DNA of 48,297 bases, taken from NCBI GenBank assembly GCA_046316025.1, contig JBKCXU010000027.1, forward strand, positions 1 to 48,297. Reading direction: 5' to 3'. The notes below the pieces were generated by a model, which was not told the origin of the DNA, made no database searches, and saw only the letters and a list, made by a program, of their open reading frames with translations. This stretch comes from JAJTHJ01 sp046316025 (GTDB taxonomy: Bacteria; Pseudomonadota; Gammaproteobacteria; Burkholderiales; Burkholderiaceae_F). Made by a program: the position numbers and the translations under genes. Shown piece by piece: positions 6,838 to 14,138 of this stretch. Numbering within the stretch: position 1 is the first letter of the stretch; every line of letters starts with the position of its first letter.

Positions 6838-9671
6838 TTTCCCTGCACAACGTCGCGAGCGCGGGCCAGGCACTGCACTACTTCGCGCGCGACAACTACT
6901 ACACCGAACATGAAGGACTCGACGAATCCGAGTGGTTCGGCAAGGGGGCGCAGACACTGGGTTTTGAGGGAAAGATCGATCGAGCGGCCTTCATGCGTGC
7001 GCTCGACGGCGAACTCGACGGCCAGGAGATCGGCAAGCGCACCGTCAACGAAAAGACCGGCGAGACCGAGCGCCAGCACCGCCCCGGCACCGACATTACC
7101 TTCTCCGCCCCAAAGAGCGTGTCGCTGCTCGCCGAAGTTGACGGCGCGCGCGACGTGCGCGAGGCGCACGAAAAAGCCGTCAAGACGGCCTTGGGCCACA
7201 TCGAGCGCGAACTGGCCGTTACCCGTCAGATGAAGGACGGCGAGCGGCAATTGGTGAAGACCGGAAACCTGGTGGTGGGCCTCTTCCGCCACAACACGAG
7301 CCGCGACCTCGATCCGCAGACGCACACGCACGCAATCGTGATGAACGCAACGCGTCGCGAGGATGGTGAGTGGCGCTCGCTGCAGAACGACGCGATCTAT
7401 CGCGCGCAGCGCGTGATCGGCGCCATCTATACGTCGGAACTTGCCGACCGCCTGCAGGCCCTGGGCTACGAATTGCGCCGCACCGACGAGCGCGGCAACT
7501 TTGAGATCGCCGGTATCACCCGCGAACAGATCGAGCACTTCAGTCAGCGACGTGCGGAGATGGAGGCGGCAATGAAAGCCCGCGGCCTCGACATCGACAG
7601 CGCGAGCGCCGGCCAGAAGGAAGCAGCCGCTCTGGCCACGCGAGACCGCAAGCGCGACGTCGACCATGAAACGCTCCGAGCGCAGTGGAAGGAGCGCGGC
7701 GCCGATGTGGGTATCGACTTCGGCGCGATCGCCGCGAAAGCCGCGAGCCAGCGCGAGCAAGGCGGAGTGATCCGGGACGACCGCCTGAGCGGCCGACAGG
7801 CGATGGAGTATGCAGCCGGCCATCTGATCGAACGCGAAGCCGTGGTCACCGGCAACGAGCTCTTGCGCACGGCAATCGAACACGGCGCGGGGAGGGTGTC
7901 GTCCGGCGAGGTCACGAAGGCCTTCGACAAACTTGTGCGCGACGGCGATCTGCTGGAACTCCCAGAGGGCCGGTACACGACCAAGAAGATGCTCGGCTCC
8001 GAGCGCTGGGCACTCGACCAGGTGCGCGGGACCAAAGGACAGACAGTCCCAATCGCCGACGCCGCGCAGCTGGCCGAGGCAATCTCCGCGATTGAGCGGC
8101 GCCAGGGCTTTCGTTACACGGACGGCCAGCGCGAGGCCATAACAACCGTTTTGGCTTCGCGCGACCGCTTCGTTGCCGTGCAGGGTATGGCAGGAACCGG
8201 CAAGACGACGATGCTGCGCGGCCTGCGCGAGCTGGCCGAAGCCAACGGATACACCGTGCGCGGCATGGCACCCACCGGCGCCGCCACCAAGGTGCTCGGC
8301 AAGGAAGCGGGTATCGCGGCCGAGACCGTGGCGATGTTTCAAATCAAGGAGCGCAAGCTGCAAAAAGACATCGAGTTCGCGCAGCCGTACGCTCCGGATT
8401 TCGTCCGCCGCCCGGAGCTCTGGGTCGTAGACGAAAGCAGCTTTCTGTCGCAGCGGCAGAAGGCGCAACTCGACCACATGGCCAACCGTGCCGGCGCCAA
8501 GCTCGTCTACCTCGGCGACACGTTGCAACTGCAAGGCGTCGAAGCGGGCAAGCCCTTCGAAATGGCGCAGCGCGCCGGGATCGAGACCGCCTTCATGACC
8601 GAAATCAGTCGCCAGAAGGAGGCCGACCTGCGCGCGGCGGTGGACATCATTACCGGCCGGGACCAGCTCGCCGAAGGTGCGCGCTTAGCCAAAGTCGAAT
8701 TGAACAACAACGCACGCGCCTTCGAGTTTATGGTGGGCGCAGGCATGGTTCGCGAGATCAAGGATCGCGACGTGCTCGCCGCGGTCGTCGAAGATGTCGT
8801 GGCGCTGCCGCGCGGCACGCGCGAGAACACGATCGTCATTACCGCGTTCAACAAGGATCGCCGCGCCATCAATGATGGCGTGCGCGCAGGTCTCCAGGCG
8901 CGAGGCGAACTATCCGCTGCGGAGCAGACGCAGGAAGTCTACGAATCCAAGGGGTGGACCCGCGCCAAATCGAAGGAAGCGCAGTATTACCAGCCCAACG
9001 ACGTCGTGCGCTTCGGCCGCAGCTACAAGACGATCGCCGTGGAGAAGGGCGAGTATCTCAGGGTGCTCGCACCTTTGCCGGGCCAGACGCCCCACGCGGT
9101 GCGCCTGCAAAAGCGCGACGGCACCATCGTCGAGTGGCAGCCAAGGAAGCACAACAGCATCGAGGTCTACGAGGGTGCCTCTCGCGCGCTGGCCGTGGGC
9201 GATCTGATTCGAATCACCCGCAACGGCGGCGACTTCCATAACGGCGACGTAGCGCGCGTGCTAAGGCTGGACGGGCAGCACGCAACGCTCGAAGTCGGTC
9301 GCGGCGCCGAGGCCGCGCGCCGCGAGCTCGACCTGGAGCAGAACAAGCATTGGGACCATGCGTACGCGTCTACCGTCCACGCCGCGCAAGGTGCGACCCA
9401 ACAGCGGGCCGTATTTCATATCCGCGCTCCGATCGACGCCGGTGAGCGCGGCGGGCAACGCGAACTGGACGACATGGCCAAGGTCTTCGGTGCGCGCAGC
9501 TTCTACGTCGGCAGTACCCGCGCCAGCCACGCGCTGACCATCTACACGAACGACAAGGGTCTGGCCGCCAGCGCCGTCGTCGGCAAGCAGGACAAGACCA
9601 GCGCGGTCGAAACGCTCCAGCGGTTCGGCTTGGAGCGTCCGCCCGCGGCGGCGCAGCAGCAGCGGGCGTAA
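6834..9671 (+). CDS. traI: MOBF relaxase-helicase TraI/TrwC
   Basis: The start at 6834 (ATGA overlap with the previous stop) gives 945 residues, close to TrwC of R388 (966) and far shorter than F TraI. The N-terminal TrwC relaxase domain has candidate nicking tyrosines Y16 and Y22/Y23 and the three-histidine metal site H153, H164, H166 (DPQTHTHAI), with the same spacing as TrwC. The helicase half has Walker A GMAGTGKT (about residue 450), VVDESSFLS and a C-terminal STVHAAQGATQ motif of RecD-like 5'-3' helicases. It nicks oriT, stays bound to the 5' end and unwinds the strand for transfer. Confidence 0.95.
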   Translation: MISLHNVASAGQALHYFARDNYYTEHEGLDESEWFGKGAQTLGFEGKIDRAAFMRALDGELDGQEIGKRTVNEKTGETERQHRPGTDITFSAPKSVSLLAEVDGARDVREAHEKAVKTALGHIERELAVTRQMKDGERQLVKTGNLVVGLFRHNTSRDLDPQTHTHAIVMNATRREDGEWRSLQNDAIYRAQRVIGAIYTSELADRLQALGYELRRTDERGNFEIAGITREQIEHFSQRRAEMEAAMKARGLDIDSASAGQKEAAALATRDRKRDVDHETLRAQWKERGADVGIDFGAIAAKAASQREQGGVIRDDRLSGRQAMEYAAGHLIEREAVVTGNELLRTAIEHGAGRVSSGEVTKAFDKLVRDGDLLELPEGRYTTKKMLGSERWALDQVRGTKGQTVPIADAAQLAEAISAIERRQGFRYTDGQREAITTVLASRDRFVAVQGMAGTGKTTMLRGLRELAEANGYTVRGMAPTGAATKVLGKEAGIAAETVAMFQIKERKLQKDIEFAQPYAPDFVRRPELWVVDESSFLSQRQKAQLDHMANRAGAKLVYLGDTLQLQGVEAGKPFEMAQRAGIETAFMTEISRQKEADLRAAVDIITGRDQLAEGARLAKVELNNNARAFEFMVGAGMVREIKDRDVLAAVVEDVVALPRGTRENTIVITAFNKDRRAINDGVRAGLQARGELSAAEQTQEVYESKGWTRAKSKEAQYYQPNDVVRFGRSYKTIAVEKGEYLRVLAPLPGQTPHAVRLQKRDGTIVEWQPRKHNSIEVYEGASRALAVGDLIRITRNGGDFHNGDVARVLRLDGQHATLEVGRGAEAARRELDLEQNKHWDHAYASTVHAAQGATQQRAVFHIRAPIDAGERGGQRELDDMAKVFGARSFYVGSTRASHALTIYTNDKGLAASAVVGKQDKTSAVETLQRFGLERPPAAAQQQRA

Positions 9672-9991
9672 CAGTCGAGGCGCGCCTTTCGCGCGCGAAA
9701 GCGACCGCAGGGCCGGCTCGGGGTGCCAAGAACCGGCGACCGCGGTGCCGCATCGCGCCGGCGTGGGCCGTGCCAGAATCGCCGCTTTGCGTTTGTAAGC
9801 CCGGCTTCCGTGCAACGCGAAACCGCGATGAATCGACTTCCGCATGGGCCGATGTAACTCCGAGGCGCGCCCAGCGGCCCGGTTCGAGCTTAGGCAGGAC
9901 TCGCGCTGCATCCCCGACGCCCGAGTGCTGCTGTGCGTGCTCGTCGAGACACTATTCTCCAAAGCCTCAATGCCGACCACAAAAGCAACCC
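9672..9991. other. Intergenic gap after traI
   Basis: About 320 bases between the relaxase gene and the next gene. It contains a perfect copy of the dispersed palindrome 15 bp after the traI stop (9686-9701). I see no clear promoter; a longer in-frame extension of the downstream gene to about 9770 has Cys/Arg/Pro-rich codons unlike the rest and is probably not translated. Confidence 0.4.
9686..9701. promoter_or_regulatory. Dispersed 16-bp palindrome, copy 2
   Basis: A perfect CTTTCGCGCGCGAAAG lies 15 bp after the traI stop codon, in noncoding DNA. Proposed site of the KorB/ParB-like regulator. Confidence 0.65.
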
Positions 9992-10375
9992 ATGAAATCG
10001 CGCAAGGAAACCACCGTTGCTGCCTCGAACGGCTCCACGCGCAGGCGTAACCAGATTTACCATGGCCGGAAGGTATTTGCTCTGCGTATGAGCCTCGACT
10101 TGAATCGACGCCTGCTTGAACGCTGCGACCGCTTGCAGGTGCCGGCCAACACCTACATTACGGGCCTTATCCAAAACGCTCTGGCGCGCGCGAAACCCGT
10201 CGCGACTGCGGGTCCACCGCTTGTTCGGGGCGAGCCGCGAGTCAATGTCAGCATCCGCCTGAGCGGGAACATGCATCGCGCCTTGCTGTCGCAGTCCGCG
10301 CAATCGCAGGTATCGGCGACGGCCTTCGTTTGCGGTTTGATCGCCAAGGATCTCAAGCAGAGTACGATCGCTTGA
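9992..10375 (+). CDS. Tandem ribbon-helix-helix protein
   Basis: From the ATG at 9992 the product is 127 residues. It contains two similar units: KVFALRMSLDLNRRLLERCD with a helix through ANTYITGLIQNALARA (about 28-67), and RVNVSIRLSGNMHRALLSQS with a helix through SATAFVCGLIAKDLKQ (about 82-123). Each is a strand plus two helices, as in Arc/MetJ-type folds. F TraY is also a tandem ribbon-helix-helix protein, which binds oriT and activates the tra promoter. Here the gene lies between the relaxase and the T4SS operon, so a TraY-like role is plausible. No direct sequence match to TraY is claimed. Confidence 0.65.
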   Translation: MKSRKETTVAASNGSTRRRNQIYHGRKVFALRMSLDLNRRLLERCDRLQVPANTYITGLIQNALARAKPVATAGPPLVRGEPRVNVSIRLSGNMHRALLSQSAQSQVSATAFVCGLIAKDLKQSTIA

Positions 10376-10492
10376 GATCCGGCGCTCGCCGGATTTCGCG
10401 GAGCGGCCAGACCGCCCCTGTCATTTCTCGCATGCCACGATTGCGCGAGGCCGATCCACCCGCGGCAGCCAATCGCACCGCCATCGGCGGTT

Positions 10493-10515
10493 TACAATGC
10501 TTTCACTGTGAAAGC
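10493..10515 (+). promoter_or_regulatory. Putative -10 box with 17-bp operator palindrome
   Basis: TACAAT (10493-10498) is followed at once by the perfect palindrome GCTTTCAC-T-GTGAAAGC (10499-10515), which would cover the transcription start. No good -35 box is seen. The outer arms CTTTC/GAAAG are shared with the dispersed 16-bp palindrome, but the centre differs. It would control the gene at 10609 and the LuxR gene behind it. Confidence 0.45.
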
Positions 10516-10608
10516 TAATTAGGATGATGGCCGAATCGATTCGCGCCGTCATTCCTTCCGCCCACCGCATGCGGACCACGCTCGGGAATCCCGGCGGTCG
10601 TATCGCCG

Positions 10609-10959
10609 ATGCCGCAACCAGCCACCGCTCCGAAGTCGCCGCCGCGCTCCGTGCGCGCTGCGGCCGCCCGGCAAGCAGTCGACGGCGGCATGACGGCGTT
10701 GCGGTTGGAAGGCGACTCCCTGTACGCCCGGGCGCGGTTGATGCGCCAATCAGAGGCCTGTGTGCTGCTGTGGGAGTTGCGTCAGTCCGGCCGCGGGCGC
10801 GGCAGCGTGACGATCCGCCATTGGTCGATCGCCGAGTCGATGGACGACGTGCTCGCGCTGATCCACGCGGATCGCCGATTGTACGCCCGCCGCGACGCCT
10901 ATGAGCGTTTCATCGAGCAAGCCCAGCGCCTCTTCGAGGTGGCCGCCGCGCCCGGCTGA
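10609..10959 (+). CDS. Hypothetical protein (116 aa)
   Basis: The frame has an in-frame TGA at 10525 and its first ATG at 10609; another ATG at 10690 would give a product beginning MTALRLEG. The 116-residue protein is cytoplasmic, with a conserved-looking helical core from LYARARLMRQSEACVLLWELRQ to IEQAQRLFEVAA. No family was recognised. It overlaps the start of the LuxR gene by 59 bases, so the two are likely co-expressed. A competing frame from 10524 looks noncoding after its first 30 codons. Confidence 0.5.
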   Translation: MPQPATAPKSPPRSVRAAAARQAVDGGMTALRLEGDSLYARARLMRQSEACVLLWELRQSGRGRGSVTIRHWSIAESMDDVLALIHADRRLYARRDAYERFIEQAQRLFEVAAAPG

Positions 10960-11662
10960 AAGTCGACTACGGGGAATCGTCGGATTCTTCGATGCGCTCG
11001 GCCCGAACTTGGACCGGGTGCAGATGATCGGGCTTGCCCACGACTTCATTCGCCAGTGCGGCGGGCAGGTATTTCTGTTCCGGCTGAGCCACACGAGCGA
11101 GTCGGGCCTGCGGTCCCAGCACGAACTGTTTGCCGGCTGCGATCCGCGCTGGATCGTCGAGTACACCACCCGCGCCTGGTTCGCCAATGATCCGTTCGAT
11201 ATCGCCCAGCGGCGCGGGGTGGTTCGCTACGGCGAGTTGAAAAACCTTACGGCCGCGCAGCGCGGCATCCTTGCCCATGCCGCCCGCTACGGTTTCCGCC
11301 ATGGCTTGGTCGTTCACCATGGCAGCACTGCCGGCGATGCGCTGCTGTACATCGGCGCCGAGTCCGCAGCCGCCGAACAAGGGCTCTGGGGGCATCGAAC
11401 CGCGCTGCGCGCATTCGTGACGGCGCTAACGGACTGGCACTTGCTGCGCGACGACGCCGAGCGGTTCGTATCCGACGGCGCTCTGACGCCGGAGGAATCT
11501 GCCATCCTCGGGCTGGTGCGTGAGGGAGCGACCGCTCGACTCATCGCGGACCAGTTGAAGTTGAGCGAGAAACTCGTCCGCAATCGCCTGCGCAGCGCCT
11601 ACCGCAAGCATCCGGGGCTTTCCCGGCGCGTCGCAGGCTCGCAGCAATTGGCGGCGCGCTGA
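10901..11662 (+). CDS. LuxR-family regulator with autoinducer-binding domain
   Basis: The 253-residue protein has an N-terminal autoinducer-binding domain (about 25-175) and a C-terminal LuxR helix-turn-helix (about 193-245). Ligand-pocket landmarks of AHL receptors are present: W and Y in RWIVEYTTRAW, the D-P in NDPFDIA, and YGFRHGLVV with its conserved glycine after LTAAQRGILAHA. The position of the second conserved tryptophan is a tyrosine (VVRYGEL). The DNA-binding part runs from LTPEESAILGLVREG to KLVRNRLRSAYRK. No LuxI-type synthase lies in the window, so it is a solo receptor. Its place just before the secretion operon suggests control of transfer, as TraR does on Ti plasmids. Confidence 0.85.
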   Translation: MSVSSSKPSASSRWPPRPAESRLRGIVGFFDALGPNLDRVQMIGLAHDFIRQCGGQVFLFRLSHTSESGLRSQHELFAGCDPRWIVEYTTRAWFANDPFDIAQRRGVVRYGELKNLTAAQRGILAHAARYGFRHGLVVHHGSTAGDALLYIGAESAAAEQGLWGHRTALRAFVTALTDWHLLRDDAERFVSDGALTPEESAILGLVREGATARLIADQLKLSEKLVRNRLRSAYRKHPGLSRRVAGSQQLAAR

Positions 11663-11726
11663 TCCGCTCGCGCCGGCGCAAACCGCGCGCACGCGCGCGC
11701 TTCTTACCGTTCCCAGCCTCTGTTCG

Positions 11727-11758
11727 CAAGTGCAAATCGCACCCGCGATTTGCACTTG
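11727..11758. promoter_or_regulatory. Perfect 14-bp inverted repeat after the LuxR gene
   Basis: CAAGTGCAAATCGC and its exact complement are separated by four bases (ACCC). It lies between the LuxR gene and the transglycosylase gene. There is no T-run, so it is not a standard terminator. A dyad of this size beside a LuxR gene could be a LuxR-box-like operator or an mRNA hairpin. Confidence 0.45.
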
Positions 11759-11795
11759 AGCGCGCGTGGCTAATCGCGAACGATGCGAGCCGTAT

Positions 11796-11807
11796 CGGGT
11801 TAACCCG
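11796..11807. promoter_or_regulatory. 12-bp palindrome CGGGTTAACCCG
   Basis: A perfect palindrome about 75 bp before the transglycosylase start, in an otherwise unassigned leader. It could be an operator for the transfer operon. No promoter hexamers are convincing next to it. Confidence 0.25.
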
Positions 11808-11882
11808 CAAAAGCGCACCGGCAACGGCCAAATCACGATGTTTTGTAAACCGACCACCTTGGCCCACCCGACTGCGGCGCGC

Positions 11883-12410
11883 ATGGCGAAGGCACCCGGA
11901 CGCGCGCGGGCTTATTGCGCGTGCGCTACAGCCGCGACGGTGGCTGCCGCACTGCTGCTCGCCGCCCCGACAGTGGCCGCTGCGTGTTGGGAGGAGGCCG
12001 GAGCACGCCACGGCATCGACCCGGATCTGCTGCGCGCGATCGCGTGGCACGAAAGCCGCGGATGGACGAACGCTGTGGGGCCGCGCCTGCCGGACGGCAA
12101 CCGCGCACTCGGCCTTATGCAGATCAACACCGTGCATCTGCCCAACCTGCAGCAATACGGCGTTCGAAAAGAAGACCTGTTCGACGGGTGCGCCAGTGCA
12201 CAACTCGGAGCCTGGGTACTGGCAGATTGCATCACGAAGCTTGGCGCCACCTGGCGCGCAGTGGGGTGTTACTACACCGGCCCGAACTCGAAGAACACCG
12301 CCGCACAACTCGACTACGTGCGCGCCGTAAGGGCCAACTACGACGGGTACAAGCGGCAAAGCGCTGCAGGAGCAGCGCTCGCGCCGCCGGCCGGTGGACG
12401 GGGCGGTTGA
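11883..12410 (+). CDS. Lytic transglycosylase of the transfer system (VirB1/TrbN type)
   Basis: The ATG at 11883 is preferred because it begins a proper signal peptide (basic start, then ATVAAALLLAAPTVAAA, cleaved near residue 35); upstream ATGs at 11766 and 11838 add an unlikely leader. The mature domain is a lysozyme-like SLT fold: CWEEAGARHGIDPDLLRAIAWHESRG with the catalytic Glu in HESRG, GLMQINTVHLP, and CYYTGPNSKNTAAQLDYVRAV. It opens the peptidoglycan for assembly of the secretion channel. The next gene begins one base after its stop. F places the equivalent orf169 near traM; here it starts the secretion block. Confidence 0.88.
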   Translation: MAKAPGRARAYCACATAATVAAALLLAAPTVAAACWEEAGARHGIDPDLLRAIAWHESRGWTNAVGPRLPDGNRALGLMQINTVHLPNLQQYGVRKEDLFDGCASAQLGAWVLADCITKLGATWRAVGCYYTGPNSKNTAAQLDYVRAVRANYDGYKRQSAAGAALAPPAGGRGG

Positions 12411-12411
12411 G

Positions 12412-12795
12412 ATGCGCGCTGCTGCGATGCCGCTATCTGTTTGCGCGCTGACGCTCGCGCCGCCCACGCTGGCGCAGTCGCTGGGCGAGCCGCCAGCGAT
12501 CATGCGGGTACTTGAAATCTCGCAGTTTGGCTTGCCGCGAGATGCAAGGTACGTGTTCTGCGACACCGGGGAATGCCCGGCTCGCTCGACCAAGAGCTTC
12601 ACCGTAGCGCCAATTGCGCGCGTTGCGACCGCCCCGGCGCCGCCCCAGCCCGCAAGCCCACCATCCGCGCCAGTCGCCGAGACGCTTTCGCACGCGAAAG
12701 TACAGACGCCGACGCTTGCGCCCAAGACTAAACCGACGACGGCACCGAAGCGGCGGCCGGCGACGTGCGACTGCCCGCCGGTCACCCCGAAATGA
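12412..12795 (+). CDS. Secreted Cys/Pro-rich protein (127 aa)
   Basis: Starting one base after the transglycosylase stop, this 127-residue protein has a signal peptide (PLSVCALTLAPPTLAQS) and a short folded-looking region (IMRVLEISQFGLPRDARYVFCDTGECPARSTKSF) with two cysteines. A long Ala/Pro/Lys/Thr-rich tail ends in a CDCPP motif. The Cys segment YVFCDTGECPARSTKSFTVAP resembles VYFTPCSPCPAPTPKTAIVP in the OmpA-like lipoprotein encoded near 37100. It may therefore be a short relative that lacks the OmpA domain. One copy of the dispersed palindrome lies in its coding sequence. Function unknown; likely periplasmic. Confidence 0.6.
   Translation: MRAAAMPLSVCALTLAPPTLAQSLGEPPAIMRVLEISQFGLPRDARYVFCDTGECPARSTKSFTVAPIARVATAPAPPQPASPPSAPVAETLSHAKVQTPTLAPKTKPTTAPKRRPATCDCPPVTPK
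12685..12700. promoter_or_regulatory. Dispersed 16-bp palindrome, copy 3
   Basis: CTTTCGCACGCGAAAG, the same variant as copies 1 and 4, lies inside the gene at 12412 where it encodes LSHAK. It is 178 bp before the traA start code, so it could still act on traA expression. Confidence 0.6.
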
Positions 12796-12877
12796 TCGTG
12801 CGCAACCCCTTGGCGTGCCCCGCGCCAAGCCCCACCCGGGACCCCTTGGGGAATCACTTTGCAAAGGAGTACCACTC

Positions 12878-13222
12878 ATGAACGCGATTCAACCGGCACC
12901 GGCCCTCGCACTGGCCGGCAACGACAACCTTAAGGCCTGGGCCAAGGCAGCGCTGTTCGTCGCGCTGCTGGTCGGACTGATGCTTTTCGCCCAGCAGGCC
13001 CTCGCGACTGATGGCACCGAGTTCTCGGATGCCGCAACGAAGTTCGAGTCGTGGATCAAGGGCAATCTGGGCAAGCTGGCGGCGTTCGTCGCGCTGGCCG
13101 TGGGCAGCGTGGTGGCTGCAGTGCGCAAGGACTGGTCCTGGTTCTTCGGTGCAATGATCCTGTCGATCGGCGTCGGCATTCTGGTGGGCGTGGTCAACGC
13201 CAGCTTCACCGCCACGATCTGA
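12878..13222 (+). CDS. traA: F-type pilin TraA
   Basis: The 114-residue protein has the F-pilin layout: a long basic-hydrophobic leader (to about ALA-TD, residue 44), a short helical hydrophilic segment, a membrane helix (LAAFVALAVGSVVAAV), a basic loop (RKDWSW) and a second membrane helix (FGAMILSIGVGILVGVV). The start has a good AAAGGAG site eight bases upstream. Position directly before traL-traE-traK matches F. It is the major subunit of the conjugative pilus, held in the inner membrane before assembly. Upstream hairpins (12809-12829 and CCCCTTGGGG at 12842) may affect message stability. Confidence 0.9.
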   Translation: MNAIQPAPALALAGNDNLKAWAKAALFVALLVGLMLFAQQALATDGTEFSDAATKFESWIKGNLGKLAAFVALAVGSVVAAVRKDWSWFFGAMILSIGVGILVGVVNASFTATI

Positions 13223-13243
13223 GCGCACGCGAAAGACGCGGCC

Positions 13244-13534
13244 ATGTCAGCTCAGGACCTGACGCACTTCGTACCGCGCCGGCTCGACGCGGCGGGCAAG
13301 TTCCTCTTTTGGGATTTGGACGTCGCCGGCATCGGCGTAATCGGCATGCTGCTGGGCGTGGCAAGTGGCTACAACCTCGTCGGCCTCGTGCTCGGCGTGG
13401 CGATGGCCTACGCCTACAACAAGCTGAAGTCGGGGAAGCATCCTGGCATGGCCGCGCACCTTCTGTACTGGTGGACCGGGCTGCCTCAGCCGCGCGAGCT
13501 GCCCGGCTCCCATCTGCGCGAGCTCAACGGGTAG
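13244..13534 (+). CDS. traL: Pilus assembly protein TraL
   Basis: The 96-residue protein has the TraL pattern: an N-terminal FVPRRLDAAGKFLFWDLD segment followed by two closely spaced hydrophobic stretches (VAGIGVIGMLLGVASG and LVGLVLGVAMAYAYN) and a C-terminal WTGLPQPRELPGSHLRELNG tail with the conserved P-P-S-x-R-x-x-x-G signature. It is an inner-membrane component of the F-type channel, VirB3-like in role. It lies 21 bp after traA and 7 bp before traE. Confidence 0.93.
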   Translation: MSAQDLTHFVPRRLDAAGKFLFWDLDVAGIGVIGMLLGVASGYNLVGLVLGVAMAYAYNKLKSGKHPGMAAHLLYWWTGLPQPRELPGSHLRELNG

Positions 13535-13541
13535 AGCCAAG

Positions 13542-14138
13542 ATGACGCCGGAGCACGCCCGCAACGAGCGCGAAGTCCTCAAGTCGCAGATCAGTTTTCA
13601 GCGTTACGTCATCGTCGGCGCGCTCGGGCTAAGCGTGGTGCTGGCCGGCGGCTGGTTGTGGACCGCCATGAACAGTGTGGTGGCCATCGTCCCGCCCGAG
13701 GTGAAGCGGCCCTACGAGATCGGCTCGAACTTCGGCAACCGCGACTACCTGTCGGACATGGCCAACTTCGTCTTGCAGACGGTGTTGACGGTCTCGCCCG
13801 ACAGCGTGGACTACAACAACAAGGTCATCCTCAAGATGACCGACCCGGACGGCTACGGAAAGCTCAAGGCCGATCTGGAAGGTGCCGCGCTGCGCATGAA
13901 GCGCGACCGGGTCAGCACCGTCTGGACGCCGCGCAAGGAAGAAGTCCAAGAGCGCGACAAGCGGGTCAAGGTCTCCGGGCGGCTGAAGACCTACGTGGCC
14001 GACACGCTCACGAGCGACCGGGAGAAGGAATACCTCATCGAATTCAACGTCACCGCAGCGGGGCGTCTATATGTGGTCAGTTTGCAAGAAGTGGTTAAAC
14101 CCGATCCTGCTCGGCCTGCTGGGCAGCCTGCCGGCTAG
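13542..14138 (+). CDS. traE: Type IV secretion protein TraE
   Basis: The 198-residue protein has one N-terminal membrane anchor (VIVGALGLSVVLAGGWLW, about 23-40) and a periplasmic domain of the TraE/VirB5-VirB8 class, including YLSDMANFVLQTVLTVSPDSVDYNNKVILKM. It belongs to the inner-membrane scaffold of the F-type channel. Its last 68 bases overlap the start of traK in another frame, an unusually long overlap for this operon. Confidence 0.93.
   Translation: MTPEHARNEREVLKSQISFQRYVIVGALGLSVVLAGGWLWTAMNSVVAIVPPEVKRPYEIGSNFGNRDYLSDMANFVLQTVLTVSPDSVDYNNKVILKMTDPDGYGKLKADLEGAALRMKRDRVSTVWTPRKEEVQERDKRVKVSGRLKTYVADTLTSDREKEYLIEFNVTAAGRLYVVSLQEVVKPDPARPAGQPAG

Noticed and set aside
6789..8534. 581-codon minus-strand frame opposite the relaxase gene
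   Set aside because: It mirrors the strongly supported traI frame; its product lacks recognisable motifs and is typical of antisense open frames in high-GC DNA.
10524..10904. Frame starting right after the operator at 10499
   Set aside because: Its second half is an Arg/Pro-rich shadow of the gene at 10609, and it has no recognisable fold.
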